Positions 24,975 through 41,315 are shown, counted from the stretch's first letter. The stretch is DNA of 64,000 nt from Diadophis punctatus similis (GCA_023053685.1 JALIGW010000005.1:26107501-26171500); one strand, 5' to 3'. The notes: generated by a model not told the origin, from the sequence alone. Numbers and translations: made by a program.

Positions 24975-25154
24975 GTAGCAATAGCACTTAGACTTATATA
25001 CAACTTTACAGTGCTTTACAGCCCTCTCTAAGCGGTTTACAGAGTCAGCATATTGCCCCCAACAATCTGGGTCCAATCTGGGCAATATGCTGACTCTGTA
25101 AACCGCTTAGAGAGGGCTGTAAAAGCACTATGAAGTCTAATTGCTATTGCTATT
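24975..25154. repeat. Palindrome made from two fused inverted SINE ends
   Basis: The 3' part of a reversed Sauria SINE (24975 to about 25074) joins directly to the 3' part of a forward one (to 25154). The arms read 'aaccgcttagagagggctgtaaa' in mirror image. In unit A the same two SINEs are separate (16465-16704 and 17151-17394). The head halves and the DNA between them are gone here. Confidence 0.88.
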
Positions 25155-25726
25155 AATAGAAATATGTATCGTACAACTAGATAACAAACACTGGGACATC
25201 TAAAAAGCAAAGGCTAGTTACAAAATTAATTTAGATTTTATACTTGGATCCTCATGCCCCGTTTTGCCGATATTATTTCAAAATTACTTATTGTTAGCAA
25301 TCCAAAATATGTCAATAAACAAAGAGTATAGACGAAACATTTTGCATTTATTTCATCAGGGAAACAAAAAGTATTTTGATTTGCTTATTTTGCTGTTCAG
25401 GAATATATCCAAATTACCATAACAGTGGATGGTCCAGATTTTACTGTGAGATATTTGTACCCAGGTATAAAGGCTATCTGGGGGCAGAGGAATAATCCAA
25501 TATGCTCCCATATATGCTCATTTTCAAGGAGCAAATCACATGTTTCAAAAATGAACAGGAGTCCAGATGCAGAGCTGGGCAATATTGACTTATTTGGACA
25601 GCATCATGTTGGTCAGGTGATCCCTGGAACAACCCCCTCTCCACATTTCCAAATTGTTCACTCAACTGTAAGTCTTCAAATAATCAAAATGTACATTGAA
25701 ATACACTTCTAGTGTCTCAGCATTAC

Positions 25727-25747
25727 CTGGTGTTGAAGGAACACTCG
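25727..25747 (-). CDS. 21-nt linker microexon (unit B)
   Basis: Same as 17969-17989: a pyrimidine-rich acceptor ending TTCAG, 21 nt encoding SVPSTP between split codons, a GTAATG donor, phase 1-1. It lies between SRCR exon C and the 42-nt linker exon in transcript order. Confidence 0.7.
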
Positions 25748-26554
25748 CTGAAAAATAAAAAAAGTGATTTGATTACATTTCAAGAGATTTACTGTAGTAG
25801 TTTAGTCACACAATGTCTGCATTGATATGCATATCTATTTCTTATCACACTGCTTGTAAAGTGGATACAATGACCAGAAGAATAGTGTTTGCTTTGTTTT
25901 GCTAAGGCTGCAAAAGTAACTCACCTGTACTCATTTCTGTGCCAGCTATTTGGTTTTAAGAGGCCACTTCAAGAGTACAAAAAAGCGAAAGGGCTACGTT
26001 TTCCCATAGCTATTCAATGTAATTAAAAGGTTCTTTTTGCCTGTGCTGCAATCATTATGTAGCTAATTCTGCTTGAATACAAGATTTTCTGACAATATTA
26101 TGTGACTATTTCAAGGATGGTGGAGTTATTGTCTAATTTGAGAGAGTTATACATCTGCTGCTCTGCCGGGCATTATCAAAATACTCCCCCGTACTATCAC
26201 ATATCCTTGAGATGATGGCTCAGTAGAGTCTCTAAGCTACATGCTCTTTTACTGTTCTCTCTGAATAGAATCCTGTCTTATATTTATCCATCTTGTCCTA
26301 AAATTGCGTGCAGAGAGCCTGATTTCTTTGTGGCTTCCTCTGTTTAAACATTACTCAGTTATATCTTCCTGGGCTATATCTAACTGCACTGGTTACCAAG
26401 AGGCTTTGGGGTGGAATTCAAAATTCTGGTTATCAATTATCAAGCCTTTAATGGCCTTGAGGCTGTTTATCTGAGGAAATATTTATCTGCTATGGCTTCT
26501 GTGGCTCCTTCTATGCAATCAGAGTCAGCATGCTTTGGATTCCATCAGCTAGCT

Positions 26555-26927
26555 CAGGGGTGTCAAACTCGATTTCATTGAGGGCCACATCAGGATTGTG
26601 TTTGACCTCAGGAGGCTGGGGTGGGCGGGGCCAGGGTGGGCATGGCCAGCTCAATGTCACTCATGTTGGGGACACCTGTGGTGGCCCGAGTGCTCTGCCA
26701 ATGAAAATGGGCTCCCGAACTCCATTTTTGGCTGCGACGGCTTCCTGTAAACCGCAGAGGAGGGTTGCAGGAGGCTGTCGCAGCCAAAAAGGGAGCTCGG
26801 TAGCCCATTTTCACTGGCAGAGGCATTGTGGGCCGGTCCTTCACTGTTTCCAGTGCGGTCCTGTGGGCCAGATATAAGCACACCATGGGCTGGGTCCATA
26901 CCCCGGGCCTTGAGTTTGACACCCCTG
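26555..26927. mobile_element. hAT MITE (CAGGGGTGTCAAA family), unit B
   Basis: Duplicated copy of 20336-20708, with the right end in the consensus form (tttgacacccctg) and the flanks agctagct and agctagat. Confidence 0.88.
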
Positions 26928-27366
26928 AGCTAGATGGTATCACTTCATGGGACCAAGAAAGCAGAGGTCTGTTACAGCACCTGTCCTCTGATGTCCTCTG
27001 AAATAAGGTCCCTCCCGAGATTCATATAGCCCCCAATGTATTTAAATGAACTCTGAAAACCTGGCTCTTCCCCCCTCCCCCCTCACTCATTTGTCTCTAC
27101 TAGCATAGTGCAACAAGTTAACCTCAGTTGTATGCCAGGCTGGCATGACATTTTTCTTCAGGTAAAAGTTGCTGACAGATATATTTCTGCAAGTCTTATT
27201 TTGCCCATCTAACTTTTTCTTTTTTTGGTGAATCCTATCCCTTTATAATTTTATAGTCATCCTTTTCTTCTGGGTTTGTTTGTTAGTATCCTAGGTTTTC
27301 ATTCGGTGAGTTAGAATATTAAGTTTCAAAACTAAGTACACTAAGAGGTACAAACTCTCAACATTA

Positions 27367-28741
<1,375 letters not shown>

Positions 28742-28893
28742 GGAGTGCAGTGCAGTGGCTCACGTGGTTATGATGCTGGGTTGGCAATCAGCAAGCCTGT
28801 TTTGAGACGCGAGTGCTGCTGCAGGATGGAGCGAGCTCCCGTCCTTTGCTCCATCTCCCATCAACCCAGCAGTTGAAAGCAGGCAACCGTAAG
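28742..28893 (+). mobile_element. tRNA-derived SINE-like repeat
   Basis: 'gtggctcacgtggttatga' resembles a Pol III A box and 'ttttgagacgcgagtgctgc' lies at about the B-box distance. The body is unlike the Sauria SINEs in this window. It may be a different tRNA-SINE family. Confidence 0.45.
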
Positions 28894-28954
28894 TAAATAG
28901 ATGAGTACCACGTTATCTCTATTATATCTATACTAGTACTATATTTATACTAGT

Positions 28955-30771
28955 ACCTCTCATCAAATGGTCCCTCAACGAATGTTCCACAGAACCTATA
29001 CACTCAACCCTGTACAATGCTGTAACCAATCTGGGGCTGGATCAACTAGTATCCAACAACACTAGACTCAATAACTGCCTTGATCTCATCTTCTGTAACA
29101 GTTCTAACTCAATATATGGATTACAAACAATAGAACCCTTCTCCAACAGTGATCACAGTATGATTGACTTCAATCTCAATATACACCCTTACAAAAATCA
29201 ACAATATGACAAGATCCCCAGTTACAATTTCAAAAAAGCAAACTTTGAACTCATAAACAATGACCTCTCTTCTCTTGATTGGCAAACCCTATTCATGGAC
29301 TGCAACACTGCTGATGACCACTACATTTTCCTACGTCAAGTCCTAAGAGTCATAAAACTATACGTACCACTATTCATTCCCAATAACAGGAAGAACAAAC
29401 TACCCACAACAATAAGAAAGCTCCAATAAAAAAAAAATCTCTCTGGCGTAAAAACAAAACGGGCCACATAACCAACTATAAAACCCAATACAAAAACTTA
29501 TGCAAACAAATAAAGACTGAATGCACTAATTATCATATCAATCAAGAGGAAAACCTCCTGCGCACAAATTCCAACCGAGCATTCTACAAGTTCGTAAACA
29601 ACAAACTCAAAGTAACGAGAACTATCCCACCCCTTAAAGGCCCCAACAACAAAGACTGTAATGATGAATCCGACAAAGCCAACCTCTTCAACACATTCTT
29701 CGGCTCAGTCTTTATAAACAGCAACAACTAATGTCCTATATTCCCTAGTCGAACCTCAAACAATGACAATGATCTAATACAAACCGACTTTACAGAAGAC
29801 AAGGTTAGAAAGGCTCTACACAACCTAAAACCATCCCTATCCATAGGACCAGATGGACTTTGTGCTTACTTCTTAAAAAAACTTTCCACCGTCCTATCAG
29901 AACCTCTAAGCATTATTTTTGACATATCTCTCAGAACCCTACCCAACCTATGGTCATTAGCCACGGTTATCCCTGTCTTCAAAAAGGGAGACCCCAACCT
30001 AGTTGAAAATTATAGACCAATCTCCTTATGTTGCTCTACCTGCAGAGTCATGGAATCAATCATCAACCAATCCATTACCCTCCACTTAGAGACAAACAAC
30101 CTACTCTCTCAATAACAATTTGGTTTCAGAAAAATGTTATCCTGCAACCTACAACTTCTACATTGTAAAAACATATGGACTACAAAACTCGACCAGGGCA
30201 AAGCAATAGATGCAATCTACATAGACTTTTGTAAAGCCTTTGACTCCGTAGTACACGACAAACTACTCCTAAAACTAAAATCTTATGGCATCTCTGGCCC
30301 CCTACATAAATGGATAACTGCATTCCTGTCAAACAGACAACAAGTGGTTAAAATAGGATCATCTCTATCAAACCCTGTACCTGTTAACAGCGGTGTTCCC
30401 CAAGGAAGCATTTTAGGACCCACTCTCTTCATTCTTTACATAAATGACATTTGTGATATTATACAAAGCAACTGCGTCCTCTTCGCAGATGACGTAAAAC
30501 TTTTCAACACCACAGACAATACTGCAACCCTTCAAAAAGACCTTGACTCTATTTCTGAATGGTCAAACAAGTGGCAACTACCAATCTCTATCAACAAATG
30601 CTCAGTTTTACACATTGGCAAAAATAATCAAAACACCAAATACAAACTTAATGATCATGACCTTGATGATGATCCTCACTCAGTAAAGGACCTCGGAGTA
30701 CTCATCTCAAACGATCTAAGTGCCAGAGCCCACTGCAACTACATAGCAAAGAAGGCATTAAGAGTGGTTTT
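28955..30771 (+). mobile_element. CR1-like LINE, endonuclease to RT part
   Basis: Plus-strand frames run from the C-terminal endonuclease region ('SDHSMIDFNL', near 29150) through a degraded linker to the reverse transcriptase. The frame 30134-30937 has IDFCKAFDSV, SGVPQGSILGPTLFILYIND and the catalytic LFADDVKLF. Stops and frameshifts before 30134 show decay. The 3' end is lost at 30771, where an L2 fragment begins. Confidence 0.88.
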
Positions 30772-31086
30772 ATTTATTTATTTATTTTGTTATTCTTATA
30801 TGCCGCCCAACTCCCGAAGGACTCAGGGCGGCGTACAACATAAAAGATACAAGAATAGACAAAATTTCAACAATTTAAAAACAGTACAAAATTTAAAAAA
30901 AAAAAAAAAAAAAAACAAAAAACAAAAAACAATATAAAAGCAACAACAACATCCATCCATTCAACCACATACATACTTGGGGGGTAAGCTCAGATGGTTA
31001 CGCTGTCCCCCCCACCTGCAGGAAGAGCCATGTCTTAACGGCCTTTCGGAAGGCCAGCAGAGTGGGGATGGTTCGGGTCTCCAACA
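30772..31086 (-). mobile_element. L2-group 3' end, minus strand
   Basis: (TTTA)n, 'atgccgcccaactcccgaagg', an A-rich run (30895-30940) and 'ggaaggccagcagagtgggg' are the reversed L2 3' end. It cuts off the CR1-like LINE. Confidence 0.85.
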
Positions 31087-31718
31087 CATTTTTGTAAAAC
31101 TGAAAATAAACAGGGAAGTGAATTTTGGTTTGAAATGGATCGATGGAGTATTGCTTAATATATTGCTCCTCTGTAACTGAAAATAAACCATATTTATCTT
31201 TTATCTTCAGATAAACCAACAAACAGAGCAAAGAAATTATATCTGGAAAAATGGATTTAAGAGAATTTCATACCAAACCAGGACTTTTTTTTCAACATAA
31301 TATATATGTTAGTTATATATATAGTTAGTATATCTAACTACCAGACAGGTAGTAACTGTGTAGTTTTAAAACACTATTTTTTGGTGGCAGTTCCCATGAT
31401 TTAACAGATGGATTTTTAAACTAGACAGTTACTACCTGTCTGGTAGTTAGATATTATGTTGAAAAAAAAATTCAATATACAGAGTGCTTATAGTTCTTTC
31501 CCATATACCCAGATCAGTTCTTGATCCTTAGCTCTAAACTGCTGTATAATAAGGATGGCAGATGCCATTTATTTCAAATTGAGATCAATATTTGTTTGGG
31601 TTTCTAAACTTTTCCAGAAGCTAAGGAATGTTGCCATTACACAGTACCAAAGAAACAAGTTACTGGATCTTAATTACTCATCTCAAGGCTGAGCAACCCA
31701 TATCAGGAAAGTATATGC
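31087..31718. other. Unassigned sequence with an imperfect hairpin
   Basis: 'ctaactaccagacaggtagtaactgt' (about 31336-31361) is mirrored near 31417-31442, and 'tttcaacataat' recurs in reverse near 31455, forming a broken inverted repeat. No TIR/TSD pair or coding signal could be fixed. Confidence 0.4.
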
Positions 31719-31722
31719 ATAT

Positions 31723-31797
<75 letters not shown>

Positions 31798-31847
31798 TTA
31801 TTATTTATTTTTTATTTTTTATTATTTATTATTTTATTTATTTATTT
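31719..31847. repeat. (ATTT)n microsatellite, LINE tail
   Basis: About 20 clean (TTTA) copies, then a degenerate T-rich stretch, at the 3' end of the reversed LINE. Confidence 0.9.
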
Positions 31848-32640
31848 TGTCAAAACGTGTACAAGATAACAGGTATGATATAAACATAAACAAAAGCAAA
31901 CTATGTATAGGTAAATTTAGACAATAGGACAGAATGACAGGGACAGTAGGCACGATGGTGCGCTTATGCACGCCCCTTACAGACCTCTTAGGAATGGGGT
32001 AAGGGCAACTGTAGACAGTCTAAGGTTAAAGTTTTTGGGATTTGGGGAAGAGACCACAGAGTCAGGTAGTGCATTCCAGGCATTGATCACTCTGTTGCTG
32101 AAGTCGTATTTTCTGCAGTCAAGTTTCAAGCGGTTTACATTGAGTTTGAATCTATTGTGTACTCGTGTATTGTTGCGGTTGAAGCTGAAGTATTCATTGA
32201 CAGGTAGGACATTGTGGCAGATGATTTTATGAACGACATTTAGATCAGATCGAAGGCGACGTAGCTCTAAGTTGTCTAAGCCTAAAATTTCAAGTCTGGT
32301 GGAATAAGGAATTCTGTTGCGAGCAGAGGAGTGAAGGACTCTTCTTGTGAAGTATTTCTGGACTCTCTCAATTGTATTAATGTCTGATATGCAGTGCAGG
32401 TTCCAGACAGGTGAGCTGTATTCGAGGATTGGTCTGGCAAATGTTTTGTATGCTCTGGTTAGCAGAGTAATATTGCCAGAGAAGAAGCTACGCAAGATTA
32501 GGTTGACAACTCTTAGTGCCTTTTTGGCAATGTTGTTACAATGGGCTCTGGCACTTAGGTCATTAGATATGAGTACTCCAAGGTCTTTAACAGAGTGAGG
32601 ATCGTCTACAAGGTCATGTCCTCCAAGTTTATATTTTGTG
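31848..32640 (-). mobile_element. CR1-like LINE 3' end, minus strand
   Basis: The 222-codon minus frame 32645-31977 encodes the RT C-terminal region ([34 protein letters not shown] and similar blocks), open to its natural-looking end. It is the same family as 5715-6708 but less decayed. Confidence 0.88.
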
Positions 32641-32667
32641 TACATATATATATGTTATATACACACC

Positions 32668-35809
<3,142 letters not shown>

Positions 35810-35816
<7 letters not shown>

Positions 35817-35845
35817 ATTTCCCCGAAAATAAGACCCTGTCTTAT
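35810..35845. mobile_element. Truncated end of the TIR element, copy 3
   Basis: 'gccgtatttccccgaaaataagac' directly after (TA)n, then lost into 'ttatatatataaaat'. Confidence 0.65.
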
Positions 35846-35849
35846 TTAT

Positions 35850-36210
35850 ATATATAAAATTTGTTTTCTGAGGTTTTCGCGGGTGTTTGTATGTAGGTCT
35901 TTGGTTATTTGGGTTTTCTCTCTCGTGAAATTGGAAGTGTCTTGGCGACGTTTCAACGAAGTCTCATTCGTCATCATCAGGCTGGTGTCTTCGGTTTCCT
36001 GCTTCTAGGAGCAATGTGAGAGTGCAGCTGTTTCTTCCTTTTAACTGCCACTGGAGGTTTGAACTGATAAAGTGGGAGCTTGGCTGTGCTCTGATTGGCT
36101 GGGGGTGTGTTCTGTTTAGGTGGGGGCACAACCAAGCCCCACCTAAACAGAACAGACCCCCAGCCAATCAGAGCACAGCCAACCCCCCATCCAATCAATT
36201 TTGTGCTGAG
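35850..36210. repeat. Unclassified interspersed repeat with a hairpin
   Basis: It contains 'cttggcgacgtttcaacgaa' and 'gtctcattcgtcatcatcag', a sequence I associate with common squamate repeats but cannot assign to a clade. It ends in an inverted repeat with 45-bp arms, 36082-36126 and 36136-36180 (ggctgtgctctgattggctg...), with one mismatch. Confidence 0.5.
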
Positions 36211-36324
36211 TGCATCTGATACTGGAGAGGGATTGATATGGTCCCATGGGACTGCAGTTCATCCAAAGCCAATTGCCTCAACAATCAGTTTGGATTGGTG
36301 CATGAACTGGTTCACACAATAAGA

Positions 36325-36459
36325 CAGGGGTGTCAAATTCGTGACAACGCGCTGTCATCACGTGATGTATCACAACTTCCCCCCCTTTTGCTAAAATGGG
36401 GGTGGGCGTGGCCAACACGTGATGCATCTGGGCCGTGGGCCGTGAGTTTGACACCCCTG
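36325..36459. mobile_element. hAT MITE (CAGGGGTGTCAAA family)
   Basis: A 135-bp element with ends caggggtgtcaaattcg and gagtttgacacccctg. A perfect 8-bp duplication, caataaga, lies at 36317-36324 and 36460-36467. Confidence 0.92.
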
Positions 36460-36467
36460 CAATAAGA

Positions 36468-36738
36468 CAATGTGAAAAAAGTCAGAATGGTGTGGAGAGA
36501 CATTGTCTGTGCTCTCTCAAAATTATATATTTGAAATTATGTTTGAGGCAAATCTAGAAGGAAATTTGATTTAAAGATATAGTACTATATCTTATATAAT
36601 ATACTATATATCTTTAAAGCAAATTATGGACTATGGTCCATGGAGCATAAATATGTGCAAGTATGGCAGTAAGAGTCTCATCAGAGTTTTCAGCAGAACA
36701 GCAGCAACAATGTTATTTTAAAAAAGCAAAAGACTTAC
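36468..36738. other. Intron sequence, no feature seen
   Basis: AT-rich, without a splice-bounded open segment. Confidence 0.5.
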
Positions 36739-36813
36739 AGACAGGAGTTGTTGTTGTTGTTGTTGTTGTTGTTCTTGCTGGTCTTGTTGTTGCTGTTGTT
36801 ATTGCAGAATTAC
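36739..36813 (-). CDS. Threonine-rich mucin-like exon
   Basis: The minus-strand acceptor ATTATTTCTACAG, 75 nt (25 codons) and a GTAAGT donor give a phase 1-1 exon. It begins NSAITTATTRPAR, then a run of about ten threonines (ACA/ACT codons, the (GTT)n tract at 36747-36772), then PV. Joined to the signal-peptide exon, the split codon becomes GGT (Gly), giving LAG-NSAITT. Thr/Pro-rich segments at the N-terminus or between SRCR domains are known in DMBT1-type proteins, where they are O-glycosylated. The triplet repeat means the threonine count may vary between individuals. The alternative is that it is only a microsatellite with chance splice sites. Perfect phase agreement argues against that. 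Confidence 0.65.
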
Positions 36814-37249
36814 CTGTAGAAATAATATAATCATAGTGCTAATGAGTTTAAATGACATTGCAAAGTATTTTTCCCAGCTAATTTTAAATGAATATATCAT
36901 GTAAACTAGAAGGCTTATTGAATGCTTACGAACTACTGTGACAACTAAACCCTAACAACATAACCCGCCATGTTGCATGCCTCACTTATCTGTTTTATAC
37001 ATTTTTCAAATAAGCAATCATGATAAATAAAATAATGCAAAGCAAGCACATAATTCAAGTTACATGTGTACATATATAATAGCAGTGAAGTGCAAGAAAG
37101 ATATAAAAAGTCTCTTTCTTTCTGCCTTGCATACAAGCCAAGATAATACAAATCCAAATTCTCTTTAGCTGGCTTGGATAATACAAAGAAAAATTTCTCT
37201 TCCCATTGCTACTATTCCTGAAAAGGGAAATAGGGATTGTGTGCATAAT
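36814..37249. other. Intron sequence, no feature seen
   Basis: No recognised repeat or splice-bounded open segment. Confidence 0.45.
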
Positions 37250-37530
37250 AGGGGCATACATAAGTGCACCTGCGTGCCTACCGTCCCTGTCCTACTGTTC
37301 CCTTTTACTTTTATTCATTTCATGTATTCAAATTATGTATATACTTATATGTATTTTCTAATACGAGATTGACAAAATAAATAAATAAATAAATACATAC
37401 ATACATACATACATACATACATACATACATACATACATACATACATACATAATAAATGAATGAATGAATGAATGAATGAATGAATGAATGAATGAATGAA
37501 TGAATGAATGAATGAATGAATGAATAAAAT
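37250..37530 (+). mobile_element. CR1-like LINE 3' tip with tetranucleotide tail
   Basis: 'gcgtgcctaccgtccctgtcctactgttcc' to 'gacaaaataaataaat' is the last part of the family at 5715-6708. The tail runs through (AAAT)n, (ACAT)n (37395-37450) and (GAAT)n (37455-37525), three related repeats in series. Confidence 0.88.
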
Positions 37531-38263
37531 TCAAGCAGACAAAATACCGGTACTCTGTCCAGACACCCAAAGTTATGGGTTGATTAAACTAAAATTCAGG
37601 AATTGCCATGGGCATTTTTCCTCTTTACATAAAGGCTAAAATTGCAAGAGTGTTTTCCTGATTTTGTACACTTGTGATGGCAGGACAGTGTGTCTAAATT
37701 AGAAAAGGGACATCATTTCTGTATTATAGGACAGATCAGCCAACTCAAGTAACATCTTATGCTGGTAACTTAACATACATGCATATTAAATTGGAACTTG
37801 CATTTTCTGAGCTGTGTCTATTTTTGGCACCCATTTTTAACTCGGTTTTTTTTCTGGCAAAGTTTCATAGGTGGGTGAAAAAATAAGTTATAGGTTATGC
37901 CTTTATTTCTTTAACAATGCGGGGGGCTGCATTGCGGGTGGGCAATGCCCCCCCGCTTCTCCGGCCGCTGCCAAGCTCCTTGAGCCAGTCTCTCAGGCCT
38001 TGGAAGTAGACAATGGCCTATCACTTCTGAAATCTTCCCAAGAAAAAAATGCAGGGATTTGTCTAGGGTAGTCTCCAGGACTCAGCAATGATTTGAAGGC
38101 ATACAGACACAGAAAAATGGTATAACAGATATCTCATGGTCTGATTTCCATAACTGAAATATAATAATTATAAAATTTGTTTAGGAGAAAGAAGTAACAC
38201 ATTACTACATGTTAAGAATATCCACAGCTGCCCAGAAATACTAATGAATGAACTTAATGATAT
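37531..38263. other. Unassigned intron sequence
   Basis: No feature supported. A short GC-rich patch at 37918-37990 has no domain. Confidence 0.45.
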
Positions 38264-38560
<297 letters not shown>

Positions 38561-38564
38561 AAAA

Positions 38565-40280
38565 GGTAGAAGAATGAATACAAGAAACCAGCCAACATGG
38601 CTACATGAAAAGCTTAGGGAAGGTCTAAAAACACACAAATAAAGCTATAAAAAAAGAGATGGACAGATAAACTACCAAAGAAAAGGGCATATAGGTTGGC
38701 TGAAGTGTAATGAATAAGTGCTCGGAATGCATGGAGATTGACTAAGAATGTTAAAAGTAACAAGATACGTTCAGAATAAAATAGAAAAGAATTGGTATAT
38801 CAACTAAGAGAATAAAATCTCCATTCTCCGCCAGCTGCATTGGTTGCCTATTAGTCTCTGGTCGCAATTTAAGGTGCTGGTTTTGACCTTTAAAGCCTTA
38901 CATGGCTCAGGGCCAGGCTACCTTTGGGACCACATCCTACCACACACCTCCCTACGACCAGTTAGGTCCCACAGAGTGGGCCTCCTCCGGGTCCCATCGG
39001 CCAAACAATGTCAGTTGGTGGGGCCACGAGGGAGAGCCTTCTCTGTGGGAGCCCCATCCCTCTGGAACCAACTCCCACCAGAGATCCGGACTATCCCCAC
39101 TCTACTGGCCTTCCGTAAAAAACATGGTTCTTCCAGCAGGCGGGGTGAAAAAGAAGAGCAGATTCCCCCATGTATGAATGTTTTTTTAAAATAATGTTCT
39201 TTTAAAACTGTTATTATTGTTTTTATTGCACTGTTCTTATCTATGTTGTACGCCGCCCTGTGTCCTACGGGATTGGGCGGCTTATAAGAATGTTTATTAA
39301 ATTAAATTAAAATCCTAATATTGTTATAAAGAAAAGCTGAGCTAACCAACAGCTAATGCATTGTTACTTTCTCCAATTAGAGAGCAAGAGGCACAGTTGT
39401 GATGAACAGGATAAAGGTCGAAATTGAAACTTAAGATGGAAAGAAACGTAATCATGGACAATTTATTTATTTTAAAGGGGTTTAAATTTCACCCTCAAGA
39501 ATTATATCCTTGGGCACTTAAAAAATCATTGTTTGTCTGAAGTTTTTAAAAAAATTCTGAAGAACAGATTATCAAGAAAACCCTGGAAATACCAGATGAC
39601 TAAATAGGGCAAAGTATTCCTTATGTTGAAACAGAGGATAAACTAGGATCTAGGGAACAACAGATCAGCCAGTCCTACAGCAATACCCAAGATTTCAGAG
39701 AAAAGTGATCAAGAACAACTTTTAACAAATTATACAATTTTTGACAGATAACTGGGAATGCTTAAATATAAAATCCTTAACTGCAACAAGGCAGTAGGTA
39801 AGATTGCATACAATATTCTGATTACCATACTAGTCAATCATGGGTTAGATGGCATGACAATTAAGCAGATACATAGCTGGCATGAAAATAAAATTCAAAG
39901 AATGTTCATCAGTTGTTTCTCGTGAGACTTGAGTGAGATTTTGAATGTATTCATACAAGATTAAATCCTAATATCTGTACTGTTTAAAAAATATTTGGTT
40001 AATAGACAGTTAATAAAGATTTAGCATGAGGAGTTCTGATCACTGACAGATTCTTAACAGCTTAAAAGACATCCCCAGAATTATAGATGGTGGTTTGCTG
40101 GCTAAACATATATTTAAAGTGAAACTTTGCAATAAGAGAAAAATAGTTTGCACGATTTGGAAGCTTAAGGGATGAGCAGAGCTCATGTTGATGTATAAAT
40201 CATTTAAATATACAATGATACATGGTATACTTTCCTATAAAGCTAAATTCTAGAATTCAGTTCAGAATGTAAAATTTTAA
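38565..40280 (+). mobile_element. Old CR1 coding remnant split by an L2
   Basis: Broken plus-strand frames resemble CR1 ORF2. 'QPTWLHEKLREGLKTHK' (about 38595-38640) matches the linker before the RT. After the L2 (38815-39306), pieces near 39560-39720 and 39800-39930 resemble the RT fingers and palm ('NHGLDGMTIKQIHSW'). Many stops and frameshifts mark it as old. Confidence 0.5.
38815..39306 (+). mobile_element. L2-group LINE 3' end, plus strand
   Basis: The plus frame 38844-39194 carries the C-terminal L2 blocks (FKALHGSGPGYL, SLWNQLPPEIRTIPTLLAFRK). The 3' end is 'gccgccctgtgtcctacggg' and a short (AAATT)n tail. Confidence 0.88.
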
Positions 40281-40364
40281 ATGGAACCTGAACACTGCTT
40301 CATTTGCTTCCTAGGGGTGAACATTCTGAATTAATTGAAGATACACAGAATGCAAAGATTCAGT

Positions 40365-40497
40365 TATTATTTATTTATTTTATTTTGTGAGATTTATATA
40401 CCGCCTCACAGTGCAAGCACTCTCTAAGCGATTTACACCAGTAAGCAATGTATATTTACATTGCCCCCAACAATCTGGGTCCTCATTTTACCTTTTT
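40365..40497 (-). mobile_element. Sauria-type SINE 3' fragment, minus strand
   Basis: 'tatataccgcctcacagtgc', 'ctctctaagcgatttacacc' and 'gcccccaacaatctgggtcctc' are the reversed 3' half. The tRNA-like head is missing. Confidence 0.8.
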
Positions 40498-40610
40498 TTT
40501 TAGCCGTAGCCTGTAATTTTTCAAAAACAGTCCTGTTTTGGAGAACTTGGATGATCCATCTACTACAATCTATTGCAATCACCCTGGAGAAGATTAAGAA
40601 TAGAGTTTAC

Positions 40611-40647
40611 CTGCAAGCACTAACAGCATCACCCAAGATAGCATCAT
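40611..40647 (-). CDS. Signal-peptide first exon of the DMBT1-like gene
   Basis: On the minus strand an ATG with A at -3 (ccacaATGATG) opens MMLSWVMLLVLA and the first base of a Gly codon. A GTAAAC donor follows, phase 1. Twelve mostly hydrophobic residues ending in A-G form a short secretory signal peptide, as expected for a secreted SRCR protein. The phase fits the Thr-rich exon at 36739-36813. There are two candidate start codons (40645-40647 and 40642-40644), and I chose the first. A TTTTAAA motif about 50 nt upstream (near 40700) could be a TATA-like element, but that is weak. Being short, the exon could be a chance match. Phase and position support it. Confidence 0.6.
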
Positions 40648-41189
40648 TGTGGTGTCCGTCTTCCCAACCCTTCTGTCCCAGACACACCAGCACCTGAATT
40701 TAAAAGTTTGTGACAATGCAGAGGTGTGGTCTCCTACTTCACTTTGCTTTCATTGCCATAAATCTTAAAATAATGTCTTTCAAGGATCAATACCTGCAGT
40801 TCACATGTATGGTCTATTTGTCTGCCAACAAGGATAGCATTGCAGTGATAACAAGTTTCCATGACTTACAGTATATTGCAACATACTCATTACCACATGC
40901 AGTATGGTAAAATGTAGATTGCTTCCTTTTAGCACTTAGACTTAGACTTTTGATCGTAAACTATTTTCCTTTGATGATAAAGCTCTTCAGGTGTGCCTAA
41001 GATTGAAGAGGCCAAAGAACAAACCATAACTAAACAGTTTAAAAGGTATAATAGACCTGCATAATCTGCTTATATGGTAGCATTCAAAGGCCATCAGCAG
41101 TGTTGCCAATAAATATTTAAGGGTGTCGAATGGAAAATTATGATTTATTGTGTGTTTAACTCTTTTAAAAATATGAAACACATTGTTAT
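40648..41189. promoter_or_regulatory. Possible promoter region of the DMBT1-like gene
   Basis: It lies immediately upstream of the predicted first exon and contains no recognised repeat. A TATA-like TTTTAAAT lies near 40700 on the minus strand. There is no CpG richness, which would fit a tissue-restricted promoter. This rests on position only. Confidence 0.3.
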
Positions 41190-41315
41190 TTTTTTTCTTT
41201 ATTTCTTTATTGCATTTTTCTCTTTTTACATGTCACGGTACTTTCTTAAGCAGATCTACAACCTTTTACATACATTACATTTATATTAATGCATTTTGTA
41301 CATTGTCTTGCAATA

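Noticed and set aside
28955..32640. Twin-priming (5' inversion) of one LINE to explain the opposed halves
   Set aside because: The plus and minus parts overlap by about 30 codons of the same protein region and each has its own context (an L2 insertion and a separate tail), so two separate insertions fit better.
35935..35990. Hammerhead-ribozyme-like core on the minus strand (CTGATGA ... GAAAC GTC)
   Set aside because: A short stem II can be drawn (ACGAA with TTCGT), but extra bases lie between it and the core and I could find no pairing for stem I. It is probably chance within an interspersed repeat.
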